Source: Pseudomonas helleri
Lineage (GTDB): Bacteria; Pseudomonadota; Gammaproteobacteria; Pseudomonadales; Pseudomonadaceae
Direction: 5' to 3'
Length of the DNA: 53,645 bases
Assembly (NCBI RefSeq): GCF_009600315.1
Contig: NZ_WIWC01000035.1
Span: forward strand, 1 to 53,645
This document shows, one piece after another, positions 34,351-44,404 of the stretch (position 1 is the first letter of the stretch; every line of letters begins with the position of its first letter). The notes beneath the pieces are model-generated. The model was given only the letters and a program-made list of their open reading frames with translations. It made no database searches and was not told the DNA's origin. The translations under genes were made by a program, and so were the position numbers.

Positions 34351-35698
34351 GGGTTTTCTCCTCAGGCAGTACATGCGCAACGCTGAGGCGCTCGCGAGTG
34401 AAGTAAGTGCGGGCCGCTTGCTGAATATCGGCTGGCGTCACCTTTTGCAGGTCTTGCAGTTCGGTGTCCATGAGCTTCCATGACAGACCGACGCTTTCGA
34501 GCTGGCCAATCGAAGTGGCCTGGCTGTTGATCGAGTCGCGCTCGTACACCAGACCGGCAATGACCTGGGCACGTACACGCTCCAGCTCTTCGGCCGTAGG
34601 TGGGGTTTTCTTGAGGTCATCAATCAAGCGCCACAAGCCAGCTTCGGCTTGGGCCAACGTGACGTTTTTCTGGCTGTTGGGCATTGCCGACAACATAAAC
34701 AGGCTGTCGCCACGGGTGAATGCGTTGTAGTTGGTTGACGCACCGGACACCAGTTCTTCGCCGCGCTCCAATTGGGTCGGCATGCGCGCACTGTAGCCGC
34801 CGTCAAGCAGCGCCGAAATCAGACGCAAGGCGTTGGCGCTCACCGGGTCTTTGGCGGTGGCAACACTCGGTACATTGAAGCCCAGCATCAAGCTTGGCAG
34901 TTGGGTCTGTACGTGGATTTTAAGCAGGCGCTCACCGGGAGCGGCCAGTTCCAGCGGAGTTTTTGCGATAGGAATTTCACGTTTGGGTACAGTGCCGAAG
35001 TAGCGCTGAGCCAAGGATTTGACTTCATCGGGAGTAACATCACCCACCACCACCAGCGTGGCGTTGTTGGGTGCGTACCACTCTTCATACCAGGCACGTA
35101 GTTCGCCGACACTCATGCGCTCAAGGTCCACCATCCAGCCGATGGTTGGGGTGTGATAACCACTGGACGGAAAGGCCATGGCGGTGAACAGCTCAAAAGC
35201 TTTGCTCATCGGTTGATCGTCGGTGCGCAGACGGCGCTCCTCCTTGATTACTTCAATCTCGCGTTTGAACTCTTCTGGCGGCAGGCGAAGGCTGGCCATG
35301 CGGTCGGCTTCGAGTTCAAAGGCGACGCCAAGGCGGTCGCGGGCCAGTACTTGGTAGTAAGCGGTGTAGTCATCACTGGTGAAGGCGTTTTCCTGAGCGC
35401 CGAGATCGCGCAGGATCAGCGAAGCCTCGCCGGGACCGACCTTGTTACTGCCTTTGAACATCATGTGCTCTAGCGCATGGGACAGGCCAGTCTTGCCCGG
35501 GGTCTCATAACTGGAGCCCACTTTGTACCAGACCTGAGAGACCACCACAGGCGCGCGGTGGTCTTCGCGCACGATGACTTTAAGGCCATTGTCCAGACGA
35601 AACTCATGGGTCGGCTGTGGTTCGGCCGCGATGGCCGAAAGCGGAACTAAAACTGTGCTGAGCAACAGGCCAGCGGCGCGGCGGGCTAGAGCATTCAT
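34343..35698 (-). CDS. M16-family zinc peptidase (pitrilysin type)
   Basis: A 451-residue periplasmic metallopeptidase. It has a clear signal peptide (residues 1-24, cut after AIAA). The inverted zinc motif HALEH is at 74-78 (His74 and His78 bind zinc, Glu77 is catalytic), with the third ligand probably Glu154 in KEERR. It is the catalytic partner of the zinc-less M16 protein encoded next. Substrates are presumably peptides in the envelope. It is divergent from ftsY across 355 bp and heads the minus-strand M16-rsmD group. Confidence 0.93.
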   Translation of the reverse strand: MNALARRAAGLLLSTVLVPLSAIAAEPQPTHEFRLDNGLKVIVREDHRAPVVVSQVWYKVGSSYETPGKTGLSHALEHMMFKGSNKVGPGEASLILRDLGAQENAFTSDDYTAYYQVLARDRLGVAFELEADRMASLRLPPEEFKREIEVIKEERRLRTDDQPMSKAFELFTAMAFPSSGYHTPTIGWMVDLERMSVGELRAWYEEWYAPNNATLVVVGDVTPDEVKSLAQRYFGTVPKREIPIAKTPLELAAPGERLLKIHVQTQLPSLMLGFNVPSVATAKDPVSANALRLISALLDGGYSARMPTQLERGEELVSGASTNYNAFTRGDSLFMLSAMPNSQKNVTLAQAEAGLWRLIDDLKKTPPTAEELERVRAQVIAGLVYERDSINSQATSIGQLESVGLSWKLMDTELQDLQKVTPADIQQAARTYFTRERLSVAHVLPEEKTHE

Positions 35699-36053
35699 TC
35701 GTTTTTAAACCTGTTGGGCTGTCCGCTTGGCCTTAGCGTCGGCGGGTGAGGAGGTGCTAGGATACTGATCCGTTTTACTGGCGGCCACGCCTATCAAGCT
35801 TTTGACCATCAGGCGATGTTTGATGGGGCAGTATAGGAGCTGGTCCAGAAATGTGGGGTTATCCAGGGAAGTTGCGGTTTTTTGCCGATTTTTCCTCTGC
35901 ATATCCGCGTTAGAGCGAAGTTTTAGAGGTGTTTTTGACCCTCTGAACCTGTTTTGTGCGAACAAGCTGACAAATAAATAGTCTTTGTCACACCCATTAT
36001 TATTTGCCGGGGCGCCACAGTGGCGCGTCGCTACGATGAGATAGCCGTCCTCC
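35699..36053. other. Divergent intergenic region, M16 to ftsY
   Basis: No gene is evident. The 355 bp should hold the promoters for the M16 operon (left) and the ftsYEX operon (right), but no strong -35/-10 pair stands out. A small hairpin, GCGCCA (36012-36017) with TGGCGC (36021-36026), lies 28 bp before the ftsY start and would fall in its leader. Confidence 0.6.
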
Positions 36054-37483
<1,430 letters not shown>

Positions 37484-37487
<4 letters not shown>

Positions 37488-38155
37488 TTCGTTTCGAGCA
37501 GGTCGGTAAACGCTATCCAAATGGACATGTGGGCCTGCACGAGCTGAGCTTTCGGGTTCGTCGGGGTGAATTTTTGTTTGTAACCGGTCACTCCGGCGCA
37601 GGTAAAAGTACCTTGCTGCGACTGTTACTGGCGATGGAGCGCCCGACCAGCGGTAAATTGCTGTTGGCGGGGCAGGACCTTGGTCAGATCAGCAACGCAC
37701 AGATTCCTTTTCTTCGACGTCAGATTGGCGTGGTGTTTCAGAACCACCAACTGCTTTTTGATCGCACCGTATTCAATAACGTCGCTTTGCCGCTGCAGAT
37801 TCTCGGCTTGTCAAAGCCCGAAATCGCCAAGCGGGTCGATTCCGCGTTGGAGCGCGTAGCGCTGTCGGATAAAACCGATCTATACCCTGGCGACTTGTCT
37901 ACAGGCCAACAACAACGCGTCGGGATTGCCCGGGCCATCGTCCATCGTCCAGCATTGTTGCTAGCCGATGAACCCACCGGCAACCTGGATCCACGTTTGG
38001 CGGCAGAAATCATGGGCGTTTTTGAAGACATTAATCGCTTGGGCACCAGCGTGCTTATCGCCAGTCACGACCTGGCCCTGATCGCCCGCATGCGTCACCG
38101 CATGCTGACGTTGCAGCGCGGGCGCTTGATTGGTGACGGGGAGGCTGCGCAATGA
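37484..38155 (+). CDS. ftsE: Cell division ATP-binding protein FtsE
   Basis: FtsE is the ABC-type ATPase of the FtsEX complex, which acts at the divisome to activate cell-wall hydrolases via periplasmic partners. It has 223 residues: Walker A GHSGAGKST (35-43), signature LSTGQQQRV (138-146, in place of the common LSGGE) and Walker B with LLLADEPTGNLD (158-169). The ATG overlaps the end of ftsY, and its own stop overlaps ftsX by 4 bases, so translation is coupled along ftsY-ftsE-ftsX. Confidence 0.97.
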
Positions 38156-39174
38156 GTGCGACTCGCAGCCCCAAGGTTTCCGAGCGCGTGGCGCCAAAGG
38201 CCGCAGACCCGCAGCCACCGAAGAAAAAACATGACGAGGACGATGGGCCCAGTTTTGGCATGCTATTCAGTGCCTGGATTGAATCCCATCGCGCCAGCTT
38301 GCTCGACAGCTTGCGCCGCCTGGGCAAGCAGCCGATTGGCAGCTTTTTTACCTGTTTGGTGATGGCCGTTGCACTGAGCTTGCCCATGGGGTTGTCGCTG
38401 TTGCTCAACAACGTGGAGCGCTTGGGTGGTTCCTGGCAGCGTGCGGCGCAGATTTCATTGTATTTGCAGATGGATGCGAGCAACGATCAGGGCGAGCAAC
38501 TGAGCAATCAGATAAAAGGTATGGGCGGGGTGGCGGACGCTGAATTTATCAGTCGTGACAAAGCCCTCGAAGAGTTCCAGGCCCAGTCCGGGTTGGGCGA
38601 AGCGCTAAAAGAGCTCCCCGACAACCCGTTGCCGGGCGTGGTGCTGGTGACCCCGGATGAGGTTGATAAAGCTGCCCTTGAAGCCTTGCGTACGCGACTT
38701 TCTGAGTTGCCGAAGGTGCAACAGGCGCAACTTGATCTAGTCTGGGTCGAGCGTCTGGCGGCCATTCTGAAATTGGGTGATCGCTTTGTATTTGGTTTGA
38801 CGGTGCTACTGGTCTCGGCGTTGCTGCTGGTGATCGGTAATACGATTCGTCTGCATATCGAGAATCGTCGTATCGAAATTGAAGTCATCAAGCTGGTCGG
38901 TGGCACAGATAGCTATGTTCGTAGGCCCTTTCTTTATATGGGCGCGCTTTACGGGCTTGGCGCCGGGGTGCTTTCCTGGGGCGTTTTAGCATTTGGCTTG
39001 AACTGGCTTAACGACGCGGTTGTCGGTTTAGCGGGGTTATATGGCAGTAATTTTGCCTTGGCAGGAGTGCCGGTGGCCGATGGTCTATCTCTCTTGCTTG
39101 GCGCGGTGCTGTTAGGGTATATCGGTGCATGGATTGCAGTCGCGCGTCACTTACGTGAGCTTTCGCCCAAGTAG
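38152..39174 (+). CDS. ftsX: Cell division protein FtsX
   Basis: FtsX is the membrane subunit of FtsEX. The 340-residue protein has a polar, basic, N-terminal cytoplasmic tail of about 65 residues, a first membrane helix near 69-90, a periplasmic domain of about 120 residues that contacts hydrolase activators, and three further helices (about 212-232, 262-285, 308-330). The long N-terminal tail is usual in gamma-proteobacterial FtsX. It is followed by rpoH after 115 bp, with a promoter in the gap. Confidence 0.96.
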   Translation: MSATRSPKVSERVAPKAADPQPPKKKHDEDDGPSFGMLFSAWIESHRASLLDSLRRLGKQPIGSFFTCLVMAVALSLPMGLSLLLNNVERLGGSWQRAAQISLYLQMDASNDQGEQLSNQIKGMGGVADAEFISRDKALEEFQAQSGLGEALKELPDNPLPGVVLVTPDEVDKAALEALRTRLSELPKVQQAQLDLVWVERLAAILKLGDRFVFGLTVLLVSALLLVIGNTIRLHIENRRIEIEVIKLVGGTDSYVRRPFLYMGALYGLGAGVLSWGVLAFGLNWLNDAVVGLAGLYGSNFALAGVPVADGLSLLLGAVLLGYIGAWIAVARHLRELSPK

Positions 39175-39213
39175 TTTCCTTTTACACCTGTTGACTTTTT
39201 CAGCTTTTTTTGG

Positions 39214-39240
39214 GAACTTTTTTTCAAGTTTCCGGTCAAC
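39214..39240 (+). promoter_or_regulatory. AlgU (sigma-22/sigma-E type) promoter of rpoH
   Basis: GAACTT (39214-39219), 16 bases, then TCAAC (39236-39240): a close match to the extracytoplasmic-stress consensus GAACTT-N16-TCnnA. It lies 50 bp upstream of the rpoH start. An AlgU-dependent rpoH promoter is known in P. aeruginosa. A TTGACT at 39191 could belong to a second, sigma-70 promoter but lacks a clear -10. Confidence 0.7.
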
Positions 39241-39289
39241 TTTCGCAGTGCTGAACTGCACGAGTTATGTGAGACGGAGGTTTATTCGT

Positions 39290-40144
39290 ATGACCACTTC
39301 TTTGCAACCTGCGTATGCGTTGGTCCCCGGTGCGAACCTCGAGGCCTATGTCAATACGGTGAACAGCATTCCATTGCTGACACCCGAGCAGGAGCGTGAA
39401 CTGGCCGAGAGTCTCTATTATGAGCAGGATCTTGGGGCGGCTCGGCAGATGGTGCTCGCCCACCTGCGTTTTGTTGTACACATTGCCCGTAGTTATTCGG
39501 GTTATGGCCTGGCTCAGGCTGACCTGATCCAGGAAGGCAACGTCGGCCTCATGAAGGCGGTCAAACGCTTCAACCCTGAAATGGGCGTGCGTCTGGTGTC
39601 GTTCGCCGTGCACTGGATCAAGGCAGAAATTCACGAATTCATCCTGCGCAATTGGCGCATCGTGAAGGTCGCGACCACCAAGGCCCAGCGCAAACTGTTT
39701 TTCAATCTGCGCAGCCAGAAAAAACGTCTGGCGTGGCTGAACAACGATGAAGTGCACCGTGTGGCTGAAAGCCTCGGTGTAGAGCCTCGCGAAGTGCGAG
39801 AAATGGAAAGCCGCCTGACCGGCCATGACATGGCGTTCGACCCGGCTGCTGAAGCTGACGATGACAGTGCGTTCCAGTCGCCGGCCAACTACTTGGAAGA
39901 CCACCGTTACGACCCGGCGCGTCAGCTTGAAGATGCTGACTGGACTGATAACTCCACCAGCAACCTGCATGAAGCGCTGGAAGTGCTTGATGATCGTAGC
40001 CGTGACATTCTGTATCAGCGCTGGTTGGCTGAAGACAAGGCCACGCTGCATGATCTGGCGCAGAAGTACAACGTGTCTGCTGAGCGGATTCGTCAGCTGG
40101 AAAAAAGCGCGATGAACAAGCTTAAACTGTCGATTGCCGCTTAA
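39290..40144 (+). CDS. rpoH: RNA polymerase heat-shock sigma factor (sigma-32)
   Basis: RpoH directs RNA polymerase to heat-shock promoters. It has 284 residues, the same as P. aeruginosa. Region 2 contains DLIQEGNVGLMKAVKRFNP (78-96), and the sigma-32-specific RpoH box reads QRKLFFNLR (133-141). Region 4 near the C-terminus has the LHDLAQKYNVSAERIRQLE helix-turn-helix. ATG 39290 has a strong GGAGG ribosome site and matches the known N-terminus. An AlgU-type promoter lies upstream and a strong terminator downstream. Confidence 0.98.
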   Translation: MTTSLQPAYALVPGANLEAYVNTVNSIPLLTPEQERELAESLYYEQDLGAARQMVLAHLRFVVHIARSYSGYGLAQADLIQEGNVGLMKAVKRFNPEMGVRLVSFAVHWIKAEIHEFILRNWRIVKVATTKAQRKLFFNLRSQKKRLAWLNNDEVHRVAESLGVEPREVREMESRLTGHDMAFDPAAEADDDSAFQSPANYLEDHRYDPARQLEDADWTDNSTSNLHEALEVLDDRSRDILYQRWLAEDKATLHDLAQKYNVSAERIRQLEKSAMNKLKLSIAA

Positions 40145-40158
40145 ACCGGCCCGACAAA

Positions 40159-40187
40159 AAAACGCCCCGATCGGGGCGTTTTTTTTG
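40159..40187 (+). terminator. rpoH terminator
   Basis: A perfect 20-bp palindrome (40161-40180, AACGCCCC...GGGGCGTT), followed by a long T run and starting 16 bp after the stop. Confidence 0.95.
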
Positions 40188-40197
40188 GGGGAGGATT

Positions 40198-40434
40198 AAA
40201 AGCCCCTCACCCTAACCCTCTCCCGGAGGGAGAGGGGACTGATCACATGCGGTTTCAAAATCACCTTCATTCAGCTCTCTCTCGTTGCGCAGAAGGGAAT
40301 TAGCGGATGCGGTTTCAAAATCACCTTCATTCAGCTCTCTTTCCTTGCGCAGAAGGAACTTAGCGGATGCGGTTCAAGAATCACCTCATTCAGCTCCCTC
40401 TCCCTCCGGGAGAGGGTTGGGGTGAGGGGCTTTT
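40198..40434. repeat. Composite inverted-repeat element between rpoH and mtgA
   Basis: The left arm AAAAGCCCCTCACCCTAACC and the following hairpin CCCTCTCCC-GGA-GGGAGAGGG (40216-40236) is mirrored by a second hairpin (40396-40416) and GTTGGGGTGAGGGGCTTTT (to 40434). The arms are about 40 bases each; the 160-bp core holds a 60-bp tandem repeat. Relatives of the arms occur at 14251-14281 and at the window's right end. Confidence 0.85.
40247..40390 (+). repeat. Tandem repeat, 60-bp unit, about 2.4 copies
   Basis: Units begin ATGCGGTTTCAAAATCACCT at 40247, 40307 and 40367. Copies 1 and 2 differ at a few bases (CTCTCTCGTTG against CTCTTTCCTTG). Copy 3 has small changes, runs into the right arm of the surrounding inverted repeat and is truncated there. 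Confidence 0.9.
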
Positions 40435-40445
40435 GATCTACCCCG

Positions 40446-41168
40446 TCACTGCGCCCAAGGCGCCTTACGCGAGTCATTCAGCGTTTCAAGGTAGCTCTCC
40501 CCGCCCAGCTGGCGTATCTGCTGGCGTATCCAGCTGGCTCGTCGGCTCACATATGGGCTTGGATGGCTGGCGCTCCAGTTACGCGGATTGGGCAATACAG
40601 CGGCCAATTGACTGGCCTGCTGACGCGACAGGTTTTTCGCATTCACGCCAAAATGATGCTGCGCCGCCGCTTGCGCACCAAACACCCCGTCATCCCATTC
40701 AGCACTGTTGAGGTACACCTCAAGAATCCGCTGCTTGGGCCACAGTATTTCAATCCATGCCGTAAACCAGGCTTCCAGCCCTTTGCGCAACCAGCTACGG
40801 CCCGACCATAAAAACAGGTTTTTTGCTACTTGCTGGCTCAAGGTGCTGGCCCCGCGCAATGTGCCACCTTTTTCGTTATGCGCGAAGGCCGCTCTTATCG
40901 CACTGAAATCAAACCCCCAGTGCTCGGCAAAATGCTGATCTTCCCCGGCAATAACCGCCACTTTCAATTCGTTGGAAATTTCATCCCATGGCCGCCAGCT
41001 GCGCTGCAGGTCAATCGGCTGTCCATCAAACCAAGACTCAACCTTGCGTTCGACCATCAGCGCGGTGCCAGGTGGCGGTACCCAACGCAAAATCAGCACC
41101 CACACAACGCTGCCCACTGCCAACCAGAGCAGGGCTTTAAGAATGCGATGAACGATAATACGCAGCAT
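40446..41168 (-). CDS. mtgA: Monofunctional biosynthetic peptidoglycan transglycosylase
   Basis: MtgA polymerises lipid II into glycan strands. The 240-residue protein has an N-terminal membrane anchor (about 8-30) and one GT51 domain: catalytic Glu76 in EDQHF (76-80), then GASTLSQQVAKNLFLW near 107-122 and the EVYLNSAEWDDGVFGAQAAA block. There is no transpeptidase domain. ATG 41168 (MLRIIVHRILK) matches relatives; an in-frame ATG at 41201 would add 11 residues. It is convergent with rpoH across a repeat element. Confidence 0.95.
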   Translation of the reverse strand: MLRIIVHRILKALLWLAVGSVVWVLILRWVPPPGTALMVERKVESWFDGQPIDLQRSWRPWDEISNELKVAVIAGEDQHFAEHWGFDFSAIRAAFAHNEKGGTLRGASTLSQQVAKNLFLWSGRSWLRKGLEAWFTAWIEILWPKQRILEVYLNSAEWDDGVFGAQAAAQHHFGVNAKNLSRQQASQLAAVLPNPRNWSASHPSPYVSRRASWIRQQIRQLGGESYLETLNDSRKAPWAQ

Positions 41169-41245
41169 AGATGGCTTGGCCGAACCCGTTGAGCGGGCCA
41201 TTATACAGACCCTGCGTCATTCAATGATCTAGACAGGAGGTACCC

Positions 41246-41617
41246 ATGTTGCGTGTTTTTTTGATGCTGGCTGCGTTCTTCGGCTTTACCGGTGTAGCGC
41301 TTGGCGCATTCGCGGCTCATGGTCTGAAAAACCGTCTGACTGAGCAATATCTGGCTATTTTTCATACAGGTGTCACTTACCAACTGGTTCACACCCTGGC
41401 GTTGTTCGGGGTGGCCTTGTTACTGGCTCATCTGCCGGGTCGTTTGGTGGCGTGGGCAGGCGCTTTTTTTGCATTAGGTATCGTGCTGTTTTCCGGCAGC
41501 CTGTATGTGCTGACACTGACCGGCATCAGCAAGCTGGGGATTATTACGCCCATTGGTGGTGCCGCCTTTTTAGCCGGATGGCTGTGCCTGGGGCTTGCCG
41601 CCTGGCGCTTGGGCTAA
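41246..41617 (+). CDS. DUF423 membrane protein (YgdD family)
   Basis: A 123-residue inner-membrane protein with four hydrophobic helices. The DUF423 pattern is clear: GFTGVALGAFAAHGLKNRL (about 13-31), then FHTGVTYQLVHTLALF, and a terminal segment with KLGIITPIGGAAFLAGW. Function unknown. A strong AGGAGGT ribosome site precedes the ATG. It sits between mtgA and thiS as in other Pseudomonas. Confidence 0.92.
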   Translation: MLRVFLMLAAFFGFTGVALGAFAAHGLKNRLTEQYLAIFHTGVTYQLVHTLALFGVALLLAHLPGRLVAWAGAFFALGIVLFSGSLYVLTLTGISKLGIITPIGGAAFLAGWLCLGLAAWRLG

Positions 41618-41697
41618 GCCCGCAAGATGAATGGCTTGGGTCGGCCTGACCGACTGGGCTAGAATGCTGGCCCCTTAAAACGAAGGCAGCGTCGCGC

Positions 41698-41898
41698 ATG
41701 CTCATTCAGTTGAACGGTGAACCCTTTGAACTGCCGGACGGTGAAACCGTCGCGGGCCTGCTGACGCGTCTCGACCTGACCGGGCGCCGCGTTGCAGTCG
41801 AGCTTGATCTTGATATTGTCCCGCGCAGTCAACACGCCGAGACCGTACTCAAGGAAGGTAGCAAGGTTGAAGTGGTGCATGCCATTGGTGGTGGTTAG
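41698..41898 (+). CDS. thiS: Sulfur carrier protein ThiS
   Basis: A 66-residue ubiquitin-like protein whose C-terminal Gly-Gly carries the thiocarboxylate sulfur for thiazole formation. The sequence ends HAIGGG, the usual tail, and begins with the beta-grasp strands MLIQLNGEPFELPDG. It is activated by ThiF-like enzymes not present in this window. The partner thiG follows after 58 bp. Confidence 0.95.
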   Translation: MLIQLNGEPFELPDGETVAGLLTRLDLTGRRVAVELDLDIVPRSQHAETVLKEGSKVEVVHAIGGG

Positions 41899-41956
41899 TC
41901 ACTGGGTTTGTGCCTCATACCTGTTCCACAATGCACATATTTGAAGAGGATTCCCG

Positions 41957-42751
41957 ATGAACACTGTTCGCAGCGACAAGCCGTTCGTATTGGCTGGCCG
42001 TACTTACCAGTCGCGTCTGCTGGTGGGTACCGGCAAGTACCGTGACATGGAAGAAACCCGCTTGGCCATTGAAGCCTCAGGCGCTGAAATTGTCACTGTC
42101 GCTGTGCGTCGTACCAACATCGGTCAGAACCCCGGCGAACCCAACCTGCTGGATATTTTGCCGCCGGATCGCTACACCATTCTCCCCAACACGGCGGGTT
42201 GCTACGACGCGATTGAAGCGGTGCGTACCTGTCGTCTGGCTCGTGAGCTGCTTGATGGCCACAATCTGGTCAAGCTGGAAGTGCTGGCCGACCAGAAAAC
42301 CCTGTTCCCGAATGTGATCGAGACCCTCAAGGCCGCCGAAGTGCTGGTCAAGGAAGGTTTCGACGTCATGGTCTACACCAGTGATGACCCGATCATTGCT
42401 CGCGAACTGGAAGCTATGGGCTGCATCGCTGTGATGCCATTGGCCGGTTTGATTGGTACAGGGCTGGGCATCTGCAACCCTTACAACCTGCGCATCATTC
42501 TTGAAGAAGCAAAAATTCCGGTGCTGGTGGATGCGGGTGTAGGCACAGCCTCCGACGCCACCATCGCCATGGAAATGGGTTGCGAAGCGGTGCTGATGAA
42601 CTCGGCCATCGCCAATGCCCAACATCCAATCATCATGGCCCAAGCCATGAAGCACGCCATTGAAGCGGGCCGTCTGGCTTATTTGGCCGGGCGCATGCCG
42701 AAAAAACTCTATGCCAGCGCCTCTTCGCCGCTGGATGGTCTGATCAAGTAA
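41957..42751 (+). CDS. thiG: Thiazole synthase
   Basis: ThiG builds the thiazole phosphate of thiamine from deoxyxylulose 5-phosphate, dehydroglycine and ThiS-thiocarboxylate. It has 264 residues in a TIM-barrel fold. The Schiff-base lysine is Lys106 in LVKLEVL (104-110). Other family blocks are VRRTNIGQNPGEPNLLD (50-66), PLAGLIGTGLGICNP near 158-172 and VDAGVGTASDA. A GAGGA ribosome site precedes the ATG. No TPP riboswitch is seen upstream of thiS or thiG. Confidence 0.97.
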   Translation: MNTVRSDKPFVLAGRTYQSRLLVGTGKYRDMEETRLAIEASGAEIVTVAVRRTNIGQNPGEPNLLDILPPDRYTILPNTAGCYDAIEAVRTCRLARELLDGHNLVKLEVLADQKTLFPNVIETLKAAEVLVKEGFDVMVYTSDDPIIARELEAMGCIAVMPLAGLIGTGLGICNPYNLRIILEEAKIPVLVDAGVGTASDATIAMEMGCEAVLMNSAIANAQHPIIMAQAMKHAIEAGRLAYLAGRMPKKLYASASSPLDGLIK

Positions 42752-42760
42752 GAGCCACTG

Positions 42761-43483
42761 ATGACTGAATCACTCGACACCCCAATCACGGAAGAAGGCG
42801 ACGATCGCCAACACCGTCGCATCAAAAGTTTCGTGATGCGTGCCGGTCGCATGACTGAAGGCCAGCAACGCGGCCTCGATCAAGGTGCGCCGCTGTACGT
42901 ACTGCCATTGGCCGATGCGCCGGTCGATTTCGATCAGGTGTTTGGGCGCTCTGCACCGCGCACGCTGGAAATCGGCTTTGGCATGGGGCACTCCCTGCTG
43001 GAAATGGCCGCGGCTTCGCCTGAGCAGGATTTTATCGGCGTAGAAGTTCACCGTCCGGGTGTGGGTGCGCTGCTCAATGGCGTACTGACTCAAGGCCTGA
43101 CCAACCTGCGGGTTTACGATTGCGATGCGATTGAAGTCCTGACCCGTTGTGTCGCGGATAACAGCCTTGATCGTCTGCTGCTGTTCTTCCCGGACCCGTG
43201 GCACAAGAGTCGCCACCACAAGCGTCGTATCGTTCAAGCGTCCTTTGCTGAACTGGTGCGTTCGAAGCTTAAAGTCGGCGGCGTGCTGCACATGGCCACC
43301 GACTGGGAACCCTATGCCGAGTACATGCTGGAAGTGATGAACGTCGCGCCGGGTTACCGCAACCTGGCAGAAGACGGCCGTTGCGTCCCGCGTCCACCTG
43401 AACGTCCGGTGACTAAATTCGAACGCCGTGGCGAACGTCTTGGGCATGGTGTGTGGGATTTGAAGTTCGAAAAACTGGCGTAA
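42761..43483 (+). CDS. trmB: tRNA (guanine-46-N7)-methyltransferase
   Basis: TrmB makes 7-methylguanosine at position 46 of the tRNA variable loop. The protein has 240 residues. The SAM-binding motif EIGFGMG is at 70-76, and the active-site block FFPDPWHKSRHHKRR at 142-156 is canonical. It starts 9 bp behind thiG and ends in a good terminator, so thiS-thiG-trmB is probably one transcript. Confidence 0.97.
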   Translation: MTESLDTPITEEGDDRQHRRIKSFVMRAGRMTEGQQRGLDQGAPLYVLPLADAPVDFDQVFGRSAPRTLEIGFGMGHSLLEMAAASPEQDFIGVEVHRPGVGALLNGVLTQGLTNLRVYDCDAIEVLTRCVADNSLDRLLLFFPDPWHKSRHHKRRIVQASFAELVRSKLKVGGVLHMATDWEPYAEYMLEVMNVAPGYRNLAEDGRCVPRPPERPVTKFERRGERLGHGVWDLKFEKLA

Positions 43484-43498
43484 ACGGTTTTTCAATCG

Positions 43499-43527
43499 CC
43501 GGCCTCAATACTGAGGTCGGTTTTTTT
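43499..43527 (+). terminator. trmB terminator
   Basis: CCGGCCTCA (43499-43507) pairs with TGAGGTCGG (43512-43520; one G-T pair), followed by seven T. Confidence 0.88.
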
Positions 43528-43672
43528 ATGCTCTCTTTGTTGTGTGGGTATCCCGGTAGTTTTGTACCGCCTATCGCCACCTGTCATTTATCACAGTTCA
43601 AGGATGTTTGTTCCTGGTGCAAGATCTTGTGCAGGCCGGCTTAAAGGTCTTCCTATGAAAAAGGATCTTGTC

Positions 43673-44002
43673 ATGAGCGGAAAAATTGAGCTAGTTGCCC
43701 CCACCCTTGAAGAAGCAACGAATGGACGTGTGCAGAAGTCTGCTTTCGATAATGGAGTACATGTCGTAGTTCCATATAATCCCGACACAGAAGTAGGGGA
43801 TTGGCTTGTAGTTATCATTGATACAGACAGCACGCCCAGTGAGACGTGGCATGTAGTTAGAGCTCAGGTCCAGAGTCGTTTAGGTAATACCGTCATCCCA
43901 TTCCCAGCGAAAGCATTTGAAGCGCAAGGCGTCAATCTTCATTACGTGTATGAAAAAGATGGATCTTTATCGCCTAAAACATCGTATGAAGTAACAAGTT
44001 AG
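43673..44002 (+). CDS. Small orphan protein, one Ig-like module
   Basis: A protein of about 109 residues, likely a single beta-sandwich module: a VPYNPDTEVGDWLVVIIDT stretch, then VRAQVQSRLGNTVIPFPAKA, and a final strand LHYVYEKDGSLSPKT. The spacing recalls the repeat units of large Pseudomonas surface proteins (pattern VPY...GD.V.V...), but this copy stands alone, with no signal peptide. GC is visibly lower than in the neighbours. Start ATG 43673 has AAGGA at a good distance; ATG 43655 (six more residues) is an alternative. It separates trmB from DUF3392, which are close in PAO1. Function unknown. Confidence 0.7.
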   Translation: MSGKIELVAPTLEEATNGRVQKSAFDNGVHVVVPYNPDTEVGDWLVVIIDTDSTPSETWHVVRAQVQSRLGNTVIPFPAKAFEAQGVNLHYVYEKDGSLSPKTSYEVTS

Positions 44003-44071
44003 TTGAGCAAAGTTAGCTGATCGTTGAGCAGCCCGGACGCTCGAAGATGAGCATTCGGTGTCTCGCTCAAC

Positions 44072-44395
44072 TCAGCGACGATCCGCCACCACCCCGATCA
44101 ACACCAGCACCACCAACAACACCGGCGCCAGGCTGTAGTTGTTGAACTGGCTCAGGCCGCGCTCTACCCACGGGGTGGCGTAGATCAACGCCGCGCCGCT
44201 ACCGATCAGGCACAGTGCCGCCATTACCGGGATACGCAAAGCGCCTGTAACACTGCCTAAACGCTGCTCGACCCAGCCTTTGAAGTCAGCACCGAACAGC
44301 ACCAGCAAACAACCAATCAGGGCCAGAGAGATCTCCGAGAGGTGGCTGCGGCTCCAGCGCGATACGGTGGCAAGCAGGTCGAGTACCAAGTCCAT
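44072..44395 (-). CDS. DUF3392 membrane protein
   Basis: A 107-residue protein with three predicted membrane helices: about 22-36 (LALIGCLLVLFGADF), 53-71 and 85-103. The amphipathic N-terminus (MDLVLDLLATVSRWSRSHL) and the overall length fit DUF3392, a small gamma-proteobacterial family of unknown role. It starts 10 bp after hemW on the same strand. Confidence 0.88.
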   Translation of the reverse strand: MDLVLDLLATVSRWSRSHLSEISLALIGCLLVLFGADFKGWVEQRLGSVTGALRIPVMAALCLIGSGAALIYATPWVERGLSQFNNYSLAPVLLVVLVLIGVVADRR

Positions 44396-44404
44396 TCGAG
44401 TTCC

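Noticed and set aside
41618..41956. TPP riboswitch before thiS or thiG
   Set aside because: The gaps are short (80 and 58 bp) and no THI-box core such as CTGAGA was found.
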